This document shows, piece after piece, positions 17,420 to 25,515 of a stretch of DNA of 45,251 nucleotides. Made by a program: the position numbers and the translations under genes. Position 1 is the first letter of the stretch. Every line of letters starts with the position of its first letter. The DNA is taken from NCBI GenBank assembly GCA_021152595.1, contig JAGKVC010000087.1, positions 1 through 45,251 on the forward strand, read 5' to 3'. The notes below the pieces were generated by a model. That model had not been told where the DNA came from. It searched no databases and was given only the letters and a program-made list of their open reading frames with translations. The DNA comes from Clostridia bacterium. GTDB lineage: Bacteria > Bacillota > Clostridia > Oscillospirales > Ruminococcaceae.

Positions 17420-18436
17420 TTATCTGTATCCGTTCGGATTCTGCTTCTGCCAGTTCCACGAATCGCGGCACATATCCTCCAGCGTCAGCGTGGTCTCCCA
17501 GTGCAGGATCTCGCGCGCCTTTTCCGCATTCGCATAGAATTCTGCCAGATCACCTGCGCGGCGGTCACCGTAGACATGCGGCACTTTGATTCCGTTGACG
17601 CGCTCAAATGCATCGACGATCTCCGTCACGCTGTACGGTCTGCCCGTACCGAGATTGAAGATCTCAACGCCCTGCATCCCGAGGATATAATTTGCGGCGC
17701 AGACATGTCCCTTTGCGAGATCGACCACATGGATATAATCGCGCAGACAGGTTCCGTCCGGCGTGGGATAGTCGTTTCCGAAGATTGTGAGCTGCTCACG
17801 CTTGCCGACTGCGACCTGCGTGATATACGGCATCAGGTTATTCGGGATGCCCTGCGGATCCTCACCGATCATGCCCGAGGAATGCGCGCCGATCGGATTG
17901 AAATAGCGCAGCAGGATCACGGAAAGCGACGGATCCGCCTTTGCCGCGTCCTCAAGGATCTGCTCGGTCATGGCTTTTGTCCAGCCGTAGGGATTTGAGC
18001 AGATGCCGCGCGGCATTGTCTCGGTATATGGCACAGGATTCTCTGCGCCGTAGACCGTCGCGCTCGAGGAGAAGATGATTTTGCTGCATCCCTCCTCACG
18101 CATGACCTCAAGCAGCGTCAGCGTGGTATCGAGATTGTTCCGGTAATATTCCACCGGCTTCTGCACGGATTCCCCGACAGCCTTCATACCGGCAAAATGG
18201 ATCACCGCGTCAATCTTATGCTTGCGGAAGATTTCCGTCATTGCCTTGCGGTCACGGATATCCGCTTCATAGAGTACGGCGGATTTTCCCGTGATCTGCT
18301 CGACACGGCGGATCGACTCCGGCGAGCTGTTCGAGAAATTATCAGCCGCAATGACCTCGAATCCGGCATTGAGCAGCTCCACAGCCGTATGAGAGCCGAT
18401 ATATCCGGCACCGCCTGCAAGAAATACAGCAGCCAT
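17420..18436 (-). CDS. galE: UDP-glucose 4-epimerase
   Basis: NAD-dependent SDR enzyme interconverting UDP-glucose and UDP-galactose (possibly the HexNAc forms too). 338 residues. Seen: GGAGYIGSHTAVEL (about 8-21), SSSATVYG with the catalytic Ser, and YGWTKAM with the YxxxK pair. ATG 18436 was chosen because GAGGTG precedes it; the frame runs on upstream without a ribosome binding site. It is first in a likely galE-araD operon. Confidence 0.96.
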   Translation of the reverse strand: MAAVFLAGGAGYIGSHTAVELLNAGFEVIAADNFSNSSPESIRRVEQITGKSAVLYEADIRDRKAMTEIFRKHKIDAVIHFAGMKAVGESVQKPVEYYRNNLDTTLTLLEVMREEGCSKIIFSSSATVYGAENPVPYTETMPRGICSNPYGWTKAMTEQILEDAAKADPSLSVILLRYFNPIGAHSSGMIGEDPQGIPNNLMPYITQVAVGKREQLTIFGNDYPTPDGTCLRDYIHVVDLAKGHVCAANYILGMQGVEIFNLGTGRPYSVTEIVDAFERVNGIKVPHVYGDRRAGDLAEFYANAEKAREILHWETTLTLEDMCRDSWNWQKQNPNGYR

Positions 18437-18506
18437 TTCAGACACCTCTAAAATCAAAAATTTCGCCGCCTGTACATCCGCACAGACAGCGATCGGATTC
18501 ACCCTT

Positions 18507-18535
18507 ATTCTATCATAAAACGCCTCTAAAGTCAA
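18507..18535 (-). promoter_or_regulatory. Promoter of galE
   Basis: Minus strand TTGACT (18530-18535), 17-bp spacer, TAGAAT (18507-18512). Confidence 0.8.
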
Positions 18536-18547
18536 GTCGGTTCCTGC

Positions 18548-18582
18548 CGAAAGAAAGCAGCCCCCGGAACGAGCCGGAGGCT
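18548..18582 (-). terminator. Terminator of the GH9 gene
   Basis: Minus strand stem AGCCTCCGG / CCGGGGGCT with a 6-nt loop, then GCTTTCTTTC, about 100 bp past the GH9 stop. A second imperfect hairpin (CCGGAACACCGGC / GCCGGCATTCCGG) lies at 18630-18664. Confidence 0.65.
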
Positions 18583-18680
18583 GAATATAAGGATGAGGTA
18601 ATTATGACAAGGTTCGGGGTATTGGGGAGTTCCGGAACACCGGCAGAGGCGCCGGCATTCCGGATGGGATTATGGCAAAA

Positions 18681-21170
18681 TCAGAACTCGTGAATGAGCT
18701 TGACAACATACTTCAGGATCTGCGTCACATCGTCGCTGTCAGGCTGGCCGTTCTTGTTGGTATCGGCATTCTTCTGACCCTGTGCGGTGATCTTTGCCGA
18801 CTTATCCTCAGCAACGAAGCGTGCGAGCAGGACAGCATCGGAGACATCGACCTTACCGGACTCATTGACATCGCCGAGGAACAGCTTGCCTTCCGGCTGC
18901 GTCTCAGCAGCGGTGGTCGTCGTGGTCTCAGGCTTCGTCGTGGTGCCGATGCCGGAGGTCTCGGTCGTTGTGGTCGTGGTTGTCGTTTCGGTTGTAGTCG
19001 TTGTGGTGGTCGTCGTGGTGGTTTCCTCCGGCTGTGCATTCTGTGCAGCCTCGGTCACGGCGAGCAGATAAACGAGCGGAGAGTTCCAGTAGATCGTGAT
19101 CTCGTTGGTGGAATAGCTCTCTGCGTTGTCGATGTAGCACTTTGCAGCCGGAGAGGTCTTGCAGTATGCTTTTGCAGCACTGTCCTCGAGCGAGGAGTTG
19201 ACGCCGCCGACGAGCATACCCGGCTGTGCCTTGCCTGCTGCCATCGAAGGACGGTGGTGCGGTGCTTCCGGTGCGACCGTACCGAAGCCGGTCACATAGC
19301 AGGTGCCGTTCGGGTTCAGACCGAGCAGATGATCAAGAACGAGGTTCGCCGCATCCTGCTTGCCCTCAAGACCGAGCACAACGCCTGCGTTTGCAATGGT
19401 CATGTTGGAGCCCCAGTTATACTTGGTGATCGGGGAACCGTAGGGGCTTGCGCTGACGGTCTTCTCAAAGGAAGCCGCTGCATCTGCGAGCGCTGCCTTT
19501 GCCTTTGCGACCAGCTCGTGATTGGAATTCTTCATCGTAGCGAGTGCGATGTTGCCGTAATCGCCGACGGTGGACCAGTCCAGACCGGTGCTGACCGAGG
19601 AGACGCCGTTGAGATACTGTGCGTCGCCGGTTGCGCGGTACATCTGGCATGCTGCCCAGTAGCGCTCATCGCGGTCGGTTTTGTCGCCGTATTCACCGGT
19701 GGAGATATCAGCCGGATTCTTGAAGATGAAGTTCGGGTTCTGCTGGAGGAAGTCCCATGCCTTCTTTGCAGCATTGAGGCACTTCTCAGCAAAGGTCGCG
19801 TCAACGGACTTATAGAACTCGGCAGCCATTGCCATCGAAGCGCAGAAGTCTGCGGTTGCGGTGGTGGAGATCGGGGTGACGATCAGCGGCTTGGTTTCTG
19901 CGGTCGGTGCGACATAACCCGGGAAGGTTGCGCAGGTGACCTTGTGATACACGCCGCCGTTTGCAGCCTGCATCTTGAGCATCCACTCGAGCTCATAGCG
20001 AGTCTCATCGAGGATATCCGGCACGCCGTTGTTGCTCTCCGGAATGCCGATCTTGTCGCTGAAGAGCGACGGATTTGCCTGATATGCATAGAGCAGGTCG
20101 GCAACAGCCTTTGCACCTGCAACGGTATATCTGCCGTAGTCACCGGCATCGTGCCAGCCGCCGGAAACGTCGATCTTATCGTTCGTACCGTAAACGGTTG
20201 CCATCTCTGCGTGGCATGCTGCGTGACCGAAGTCCGCATCCTTGACCTCGCAGCCGCAGCGCTGGAGATAGAACATCTTGACAGCCTCATCGGTCAGCTT
20301 TGCATACGGATTATCTGCGATCTCGAAGGTGTAGGACTGATCCAGACTGCCGCAGGTGATGTAATACTTGCCTGCCTTGGTCACAGAGGAGAAATCTGCG
20401 ACGCGGTCGGTCTCATCTGCGCTGCCGTTGCTGACAGCCGCGCCGAGCGTACCGGTGTAGACAACTTCCTTGGTATCCGCATTGACGACCTTGAACTCAT
20501 TGCCGCCGTCCTTGCGGACAACTGCTGTTTTCTTGTCATTTGTGCGGTAGCCGATCTGGTTTGTGAGGATCGGGGACTGATACGGGCCGACAGAGCCGTA
20601 ATCGACCTTGCTGTCATCGACCAGCTCAAGCGTGACATTATCGAGATAGATCGTATGTGCGCCGAGGTCGCCGTCCGTCTTCTGCTTGCCGCAGTTGAAG
20701 CAGAACTTTGTCATGATGTCTGTCTCCTCTTCCATCGTGAAGTCATAATCCACGACGGTCGGCTCGGTGCCGACATTCATGCCCTTCCATGTATATGCCT
20801 GATAGGTGCCGCCGTTCTGCTGGATCATACCTTCCACATAGCGCGGAACGGAGCTGGAGATTTCATAGTGCAGATGATACACGCCGTTCTGATAGAGCGG
20901 AATGATATCATAGAACATCTGAACTGCGTAGTTCAGCGTGCCGACGCTGCTGATCTTGAGCGCGAGCTTGCCGTCCTCGGTTGTGAGTGTTGCAGCGCCG
21001 CCGCTCTCCTTGTAGATGCCCCAGTCCTTCGTACCTGTCTCAAACGTCGAGTTGGAGATCAGGTTTGCAGCCGCAAAGCCGACGGTCGGAGCCATAGACT
21101 GTGCGGTACCTGCGAGAAGCGTGACTGCCGCGAGTGCGGAAAGCAGTCTGAGTCTGAATTTTCTGTTCAT
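18681..21170 (-). CDS. GH9 cellulase with CBM, Ig-like module and dockerin
   Basis: Secreted cellulosomal endoglucanase/cellobiohydrolase. In order: signal peptide (1-34), CBM4_9-like module (about 36-190, FETGTKDWGIY...), CelD_N Ig-like module (about 193-290, ILTNQIGYRTNDKKTAVVR), GH9 catalytic module (about 290-705) with the Asp pair in GGWHDAGDYGRY (about 336-347) and the acid Glu in NAESYSTNEITIYWNSP (about 682-698), Thr-rich linker (about 712-760), and a C-terminal dockerin with two calcium loops (GDVNESGKVDVSD and ADTNKNGQPDSDD). CBM4-Ig-GH9 is the order of CbhA/CelK-type enzymes. ATG 21170 follows GGGAGG. It is divergent from an AraC regulator. Confidence 0.97.
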   Translation of the reverse strand: MNRKFRLRLLSALAAVTLLAGTAQSMAPTVGFAAANLISNSTFETGTKDWGIYKESGGAATLTTEDGKLALKISSVGTLNYAVQMFYDIIPLYQNGVYHLHYEISSSVPRYVEGMIQQNGGTYQAYTWKGMNVGTEPTVVDYDFTMEEETDIMTKFCFNCGKQKTDGDLGAHTIYLDNVTLELVDDSKVDYGSVGPYQSPILTNQIGYRTNDKKTAVVRKDGGNEFKVVNADTKEVVYTGTLGAAVSNGSADETDRVADFSSVTKAGKYYITCGSLDQSYTFEIADNPYAKLTDEAVKMFYLQRCGCEVKDADFGHAACHAEMATVYGTNDKIDVSGGWHDAGDYGRYTVAGAKAVADLLYAYQANPSLFSDKIGIPESNNGVPDILDETRYELEWMLKMQAANGGVYHKVTCATFPGYVAPTAETKPLIVTPISTTATADFCASMAMAAEFYKSVDATFAEKCLNAAKKAWDFLQQNPNFIFKNPADISTGEYGDKTDRDERYWAACQMYRATGDAQYLNGVSSVSTGLDWSTVGDYGNIALATMKNSNHELVAKAKAALADAAASFEKTVSASPYGSPITKYNWGSNMTIANAGVVLGLEGKQDAANLVLDHLLGLNPNGTCYVTGFGTVAPEAPHHRPSMAAGKAQPGMLVGGVNSSLEDSAAKAYCKTSPAAKCYIDNAESYSTNEITIYWNSPLVYLLAVTEAAQNAQPEETTTTTTTTTTTETTTTTTTTETSGIGTTTKPETTTTTAAETQPEGKLFLGDVNESGKVDVSDAVLLARFVAEDKSAKITAQGQKNADTNKNGQPDSDDVTQILKYVVKLIHEF

Positions 21171-21356
21171 GTGTTTTTTCCTCCCATTTTTTCATGCGGT
21201 ACATAGAATGACGAAGCTGACGGTCCCCTCTCGACCGTTCCCGTTCTGCGCACAGTGCGTGATCTCAGATGTGCTGTATCAGGGCACATCGCCGCCTGTA
21301 CGCAGTCCGGGAGAACAGCTTCGCAAACACAGGCGCTCCGCAGCCCCTGCAATTTC

Positions 21357-21396
21357 ATTATAATGGATTGACAAATAAAACGGAATAGTATATAAT
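21357..21396. promoter_or_regulatory. Overlapping divergent promoters of the GH9 gene and its AraC neighbour
   Basis: Plus strand: TTGACA (21368-21373), 17 bp, TATAAT (21391-21396), for the regulator. Minus strand: TATAAT (21357-21362) with a poor -35 (TTCCGT at 21380-21385), for GH9. The two sites interleave, so polymerase at one blocks the other. Confidence 0.75.
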
Positions 21397-21445
21397 GCAT
21401 ATTATATGATACATTGTGCAAATCTTTACTGAAAGGAGTATAAAA

Positions 21446-22228
21446 ATGATTCTTCATAACGTTGGGTATAATCACAGGCATGATGCCGACTTTCAGATCG
21501 CCCGTCCGGAGGGCAGCGGCGACTATCTGCTGCTGATTCTCAAGACGGAATCCATCTTCACGCTGGGCGGTGAGGATGTGCAGCTGCCTGCCAATACCTT
21601 CTTCCTCTTCCCGGAGGGCATGCCGCAGTATTACCGCGCCGTGCCGCAGCATTCCTTTGAAAATGACTGGCTGCACTTCTCCTTTGAGGATCCCGAGCCG
21701 GAATGGTTCCGTGCAAAATCGGTGCCGGTCGGTGTTCCGGTGCCGCTCCGCAGCACGGAGTTTTTTAGCTTCTGCATCAAGGCGATTGCGGATGAAAACA
21801 GCTCGGAGCATCTGCACAAGGCGGATTCAATCTCGCATTATTTCTGGCTGCTCTGCAACAAGGTCAGTGAGCAGGTACATGAACAATCGCATTTGCAGCT
21901 CAGCTCGCGCTATGAGATGATGCTGATTATCCGGAACAAGATCTACACCGCGCCCTATCTCGACTGGTCGATCAACTGGGCTGCGCATGAGACCTGCATG
22001 AGCCGCTCCTCGTTCCAGCATCACTATAAGGAGCAGTTCGGCGTGACATTTATTCAGGATCTCATCGAGAGCCGCGTCTCGCATGCGCGCATGCTGCTCA
22101 GTACAACGAATATGTCCATTCAGGATATCGCGGTACAGTGCGGATATCACAGCTATGAGCATTTTGCGCGGCAGTTCCGGGCACAGTGCGGCATTGCGCC
22201 GGGTGATTACCGCAGAAATACGCAGTGA
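21446..22228 (+). CDS. AraC-family transcriptional regulator with cupin sensor domain
   Basis: 260 residues. The N-terminal half is a cupin-like beta-barrel (DYLLLILKTESIFTLGG, FFLFPEGMPQYYRA); the C-terminal 100 residues form the two-HTH AraC domain (MSRSSFQHHYKEQFGVTFIQ; YHSYEHFARQFRAQCGIAPGDYR). ATG 21446 follows AAAGGAG. It has a strong promoter that overlaps the divergent GH9 promoter, so control of the cellulase, and autoregulation, are likely. The effector is not known; a plant oligosaccharide is a guess from context. Confidence 0.93.
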   Translation: MILHNVGYNHRHDADFQIARPEGSGDYLLLILKTESIFTLGGEDVQLPANTFFLFPEGMPQYYRAVPQHSFENDWLHFSFEDPEPEWFRAKSVPVGVPVPLRSTEFFSFCIKAIADENSSEHLHKADSISHYFWLLCNKVSEQVHEQSHLQLSSRYEMMLIIRNKIYTAPYLDWSINWAAHETCMSRSSFQHHYKEQFGVTFIQDLIESRVSHARMLLSTTNMSIQDIAVQCGYHSYEHFARQFRAQCGIAPGDYRRNTQ

Positions 22229-22236
22229 GCCGAGGC

Positions 22237-22265
22237 TTGCATTTTTGCGCTGTTTGTGGTATGAT
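22237..22265 (+). promoter_or_regulatory. Promoter of the phospholipase-like gene
   Basis: TTGCAT (22237-22242), 17-bp spacer, TATGAT (22260-22265). Confidence 0.65.
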
Positions 22266-22406
22266 TGTAATGCACGGGGATGCATTCCGTTCTGCAATAT
22301 ATCATCCCCGATGAAGGCGGATTCATGGATTTCCGCATGGCAATTTTGTCCTATTTTTAATCATCAGGCGGATGCATTTCATCCGCAGAAAGGCAGGCGC
22401 ACAGTA

Positions 22407-23597
22407 TTGGCAAAATTCGATAAGCACAGATACCCTTCCGTACACCGCGGCATCGTGTGCGCGGCATTGCAGGCACTTCGGCTGGAGGCACATCCGGCTG
22501 CACAGCGGTTCTCTGAGCAGGATGCCGCGATTCTGATTGAAGAGGCAGCCGCCCCCGATCACATCGGCGACCGGCAGCAGGGGCGCGGTCTGCATTACTA
22601 TAATTCGGTCAAGCCGGACGGCTCTGTACTGCCGCTGCATCCGGCAACAGGCGGCTACTGCAACGGAAAAGGCGCGCCTGCACCCTCTCCGCTGACGGTG
22701 CTCGATGCCGAATACCGCACAGCCCTCGCGCTGCGGCGTGCCGGAAAAGACGACGCTTCAATGCGCAGTCTTTCGCGTGCAGTGCATATGCTCGCGGATA
22801 TTTGCTGTCCGCCGCACAGCAGCTCACTGACCTATTTTTCGTTTTATGGCGCGGCACACAAGCGCTATGAGAGCCGCGCCGCCGATATTTTCTGGGATTC
22901 CCCCCCTGAGCAGCTCGATGAATCCGCAGCCTCGATGAAATGGGCGGAGCAGGCGGTCGGCAAAATCCCCTATCAGACCTATGTGAATCTGCTCTGCGGC
23001 AGTGTACCGGTCAGCGGTAAGGAATGGCAGACCGGAACGCTCCCGAAAATCTGCAATACACTTGCGCAGTCCGGCGCTTCTCATCTGGAAGCCGTGCTGG
23101 GCAGCGATGAAACCGTCCGGGAGCAGTCGATCCGCGCAAGGCTGACGGTCTCAATCTCAAATTGTGCCGCACTGCTCGCCGCATTCGACCGCGATCTGAC
23201 TGAGGACAATCCGGCAATCCTGCGCGAACAGCATCCCTATTGGCTCAAGAGCTTCAACACGGCGTTTGTCGTCAGCCGTTCGCCGTTCTATCTGCATTTT
23301 GCCGAGGACGGCACGGTTGCTTTCGTGACGCAGGAGGGCAAGGCGCTCGGCATCAGCCGGTTCGGACGCGTCCTGCTGACCTTGCCGAATGCCGATCTCC
23401 ATACGCAGTTCCGGATCGGCAGAGAGCCCCTGCTGACGCTCTATCCCGACGGCGATCAGGATAAGCTGCTCGCTCATATCCGCGGTCAGCTTCACTGCAT
23501 CCGGCGCGTCTCGAATTTGCAGGGCAATCTGTTCCTTTCGCAGGTCTCATTTGCACTCGTCAATCAGCCGCCCGATTCCGCGCGGTTTCTGTTCTGA
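22407..23597 (+). CDS. Zinc-dependent phospholipase C-like protein
   Basis: 396 residues resembling the bacterial zinc-dependent phospholipase C / S1-P1 fold. Seen: RYPSVHRGIVCAALQAL, ADHIG-type loop APDHIGDRQQGRGLHYYNS, and HMLADICCPPHSSS (about 127-140), which supply His and Asp zinc ligands. No signal peptide is visible, so secretion is not supported. The start is a choice: TTG 22407 after AAAGGC; an in-frame ATG at 22311 has no ribosome binding site. The C-terminal half (from about 240) has beta-rich sequence of no known family. Substrate unknown. It may be co-regulated with the AraC gene 180 bp upstream, but it has its own promoter. Confidence 0.75.
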   Translation: MAKFDKHRYPSVHRGIVCAALQALRLEAHPAAQRFSEQDAAILIEEAAAPDHIGDRQQGRGLHYYNSVKPDGSVLPLHPATGGYCNGKGAPAPSPLTVLDAEYRTALALRRAGKDDASMRSLSRAVHMLADICCPPHSSSLTYFSFYGAAHKRYESRAADIFWDSPPEQLDESAASMKWAEQAVGKIPYQTYVNLLCGSVPVSGKEWQTGTLPKICNTLAQSGASHLEAVLGSDETVREQSIRARLTVSISNCAALLAAFDRDLTEDNPAILREQHPYWLKSFNTAFVVSRSPFYLHFAEDGTVAFVTQEGKALGISRFGRVLLTLPNADLHTQFRIGREPLLTLYPDGDQDKLLAHIRGQLHCIRRVSNLQGNLFLSQVSFALVNQPPDSARFLF

Positions 23598-23604
23598 ACG
23601 CGGT

Positions 23605-24052
23605 ATGTGGTATCTCCGATGGATCTGAAATGGGGCGCTGCCCCATACCCCGCTTAAGGGATCTATCCCTTAAGAATCCCGTTTTTATGTATTCGTTTTG
23701 ATTCGCGTAAACGGGAGTCCAGAGAGCCGCAGTGCCGACAGCCATTTTCTAAAGCTCATTTCGCGTATTAGTCCCAAATTGTACATAAAGCTGGAGTCCA
23801 GAGGGATCGTATCCTTCTGGTGGGTGTTTGAGGTGAGTTTGCTTGCAAACTCACAGCGAAGCGTGCGAATGCCCTCATTACAAATCCATCGGAGAGTCGG
23901 CAGTACCGACAGCCATTTTCTAAAGCTCATTTCAGACGAATATGCAGCCCATACTTTTTGATGCTCCATTTTATGTAATAAATTCCGCTCTGCATACAAA
24001 ATGGGCGCTGGGGATGATATCCCCATTACAAGTCCATCGGAGATACATTATC
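23605..24052. repeat. Mosaic of dispersed repeats between the phospholipase-like gene and tcdA
   Basis: No gene seen. An R1 copy (23608-23689) starts 10 bp past the stop with GTATCTCCGATGGATCTGAA. A partial inverted R1 copy (about 24016-24047, ending TCCATCGGAGATAC) closes the region, giving it inverted ends. Two further near-copies, at 23719-23762 and 23893-23935, share CCGACAGCCATTTTCTAAAG and CTCATTTC and belong to R3-like sequence. The core GTTTGCTTGCAAAC (about 23839-23852), an inverted repeat, also occurs at 31.3 and 42.3 kb. Confidence 0.7.
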
Positions 24053-24566
24053 ATGTTAGATCAATTTGCGAGAACGGCGCTGCTTTTCGGCGCTGATGCT
24101 ATGAACAAACTCCGCAGCAGCCGCGTTGCCGTATTCGGTGTCGGCGGTGTCGGCGGATATGCCGTAGAAGCGCTCGGCCGCAGCGGCATCGGAACCCTCG
24201 ATCTCATTGACAGCGACAAAGTCAGCCTGACTAACCTCAACCGGCAGATTATCGCGCTGCACAGCACCGTCGGGCAGTACAAGGTTGATGTCGCGGCGTC
24301 GCGTCTACACGACATCAATCCGGATATCACAGTCCATGCGCACCGCTGCTTCTATCTGCCCGAGACTGCCGATCAGTTCGATTTTTCGCAGTATGACTAT
24401 GTGATCGACGCGATCGACACGGTCAAAGGCAAAATCGAAATTATCATGCGCGCAAAAGAAGCCGGCGTGCGTCCGGCGCAATATCCCCGGCTCGAACGCA
24501 TTTGTCCCCTCGGCAGCCGGTCTGCTGATTGCAAGTGCCGTTATTCGGGATCTGGCTGCGCGCTGA
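24053..24566 (+). pseudogene. tcdA: tRNA threonylcarbamoyladenosine dehydratase, internally deleted and frameshifted
   Basis: E1/ThiF-like enzyme that cyclises t6A to ct6A in tRNA. The N-terminal part is intact (ATG 24053 after CGGAG; SRVAVFGVGGVGGYAVEALG with the nucleotide loop; DLIDSDKVSLTNLNRQ; YVIDAIDTVKGKIEIIMRAKEAGV, about residue 143). From about 24464 the frame no longer fits the family. The family C-terminus (NIPGSNAFVPSAAGLLIAS...) is found in the next frame and ends at TGA 24566. About 75-80 residues between the two parts, including the catalytic-Cys region, are missing. The unshifted frame runs to 24607. The gene end overlaps convergent pnuC by 26 bp. Real decay or assembly error cannot be told apart here. 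Confidence 0.85.
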
Positions 24567-25254
24567 GCTGCATTCCGGCACGGCGCCGCCAGCTTACGAA
24601 TGCATAGGCATCATTGACCAGAAACATCGAAAAGCATGCGATCATCGGAATGCAGGACGCATCCTGCCGCGCTGCAAGAATCCACAGCACGATCAGCACC
24701 AGATCATTCGCGGCATAGGCGAGCGCATAATAGGGCGAACGGCATGCTGTCAGATAAGCGGCGAGAAAGCTCGTCGTCACGGAGATGATGCTGACCGGCA
24801 GATTCGCCGTATGCAGCAGCGCGAGCATCCAGCCGAAGCCTGCGGTCGCCGCCGCTGTCAGCAGAATCATCCATACGATCAATTTCATCGACAGCCGCTG
24901 CCGGATCTTCACGATCCGGCTTTTTCCGTATGGGTTGCGGAGCCATGCACAAAGCGACAGCGCCGCCATCGGGAGCGTCATCCCGAGATAGGTCAGCATT
25001 TCGCCGTAATACCGGAAAAAGAACGAAATCACGCCGTAGAACAGCGAAAAGACAATCGTCAGGAGCTGTCCGTAGGGATGTCCCTTTGCCATATAGATCA
25101 AAGCCGTCACGCCGATCAGTGACGCAATCAGCGGCAATACGCCTGCGCCGCTGATCAGCAGAAAGGATGCGCAGACGATCAGTACCGAGCTGCCCCAGAT
25201 CAGATAATCGAGCCGGTTCAGCAGCCGGAACGGGTTTTCCGGATGAATTCGCAT
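24541..25254 (-). CDS. pnuC: PnuC-type nicotinamide riboside transporter
   Basis: Polytopic inner-membrane transporter of 237 residues with about seven hydrophobic segments. The C-terminal LTACRSPYYALAYAANDLVL and DASCIPMIACFSMFLVNDAYAF are the PnuC-family substrate-site motifs. ATG 25254 follows GGAGG 5 bp upstream. PnuC brings in nicotinamide riboside for NAD synthesis; family members for thiamine (PnuT) or riboflavin (PnuX) exist, and the substrate is inferred. It is expressed from a strong promoter through a 100-nt leader with a full intrinsic terminator. Convergent with, and overlapping, the broken tcdA. Confidence 0.88.
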   Translation of the reverse strand: MRIHPENPFRLLNRLDYLIWGSSVLIVCASFLLISGAGVLPLIASLIGVTALIYMAKGHPYGQLLTIVFSLFYGVISFFFRYYGEMLTYLGMTLPMAALSLCAWLRNPYGKSRIVKIRQRLSMKLIVWMILLTAAATAGFGWMLALLHTANLPVSIISVTTSFLAAYLTACRSPYYALAYAANDLVLIVLWILAARQDASCIPMIACFSMFLVNDAYAFVSWRRRAGMQLSAQPDPE

Positions 25255-25354
25255 ATATACCTCCATAAAAAAAGCACCCGTCAATCCGTCTTCCAAGACC
25301 TAACGACGGATTGCGAATGCAGATGCCTACCCGGTGGCAGGCGGTATTCTCTTC
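25255..25354 (-). promoter_or_regulatory. Structured leader with terminator before pnuC (candidate riboswitch)
   Basis: From the minus-strand start site (about 25354) the leader forms a first hairpin with stem GCCTGCC / GGTAGGC inside outer arms GAAT / ATTC. Next comes an intrinsic terminator: GCATTCG CAATCCGTC pairs with GACGGATTG A CGGGTGC, followed by TTTTTTT (25267-25273). GCATTC belongs to both structures, so they exclude each other. The terminator ends just before the GGAGG of pnuC. I do not recognise the riboswitch class; NAD-related ligand control is inferred from the gene. Confidence 0.7.
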
Positions 25355-25360
25355 GTGAAT

Positions 25361-25389
25361 ATCATACCATATTCCGGCGGATTTGTCAA
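25361..25389 (-). promoter_or_regulatory. Promoter of pnuC
   Basis: Minus strand TTGACA (25384-25389), 17-bp spacer, TATGAT (25361-25366). Confidence 0.85.
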
Positions 25390-25515
25390 CCGGAAAAAGC
25401 AAGGACATGAACCGGAAGGCTCATGTCCATTGCTTTATGAAAATTGATTCTGTTTACATCGTGCAGCCGTTACTGCATTTCAGTACATAATCATTGGAGG
25501 TTTGTGGGGAATCAA

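Noticed and set aside
18672..21206. Open reading frame of 844 codons on the plus strand opposite the GH9 gene
   Set aside because: It mirrors the GH9 cellulase in antisense, is rich in Cys/Arg/Val as expected from reversed codons, has no ribosome binding site and no known domain.
23605..24052. Insertion sequence remnant
   Set aside because: Inverted ends are present but no transposase-like frame; the sequence is made of R1/R3-type repeats found elsewhere.
24440..24570. Programmed ribosomal frameshift in tcdA
   Set aside because: About 75-80 family residues are missing at the join, which frameshifting cannot supply; no slippery heptamer with a downstream structure was seen.
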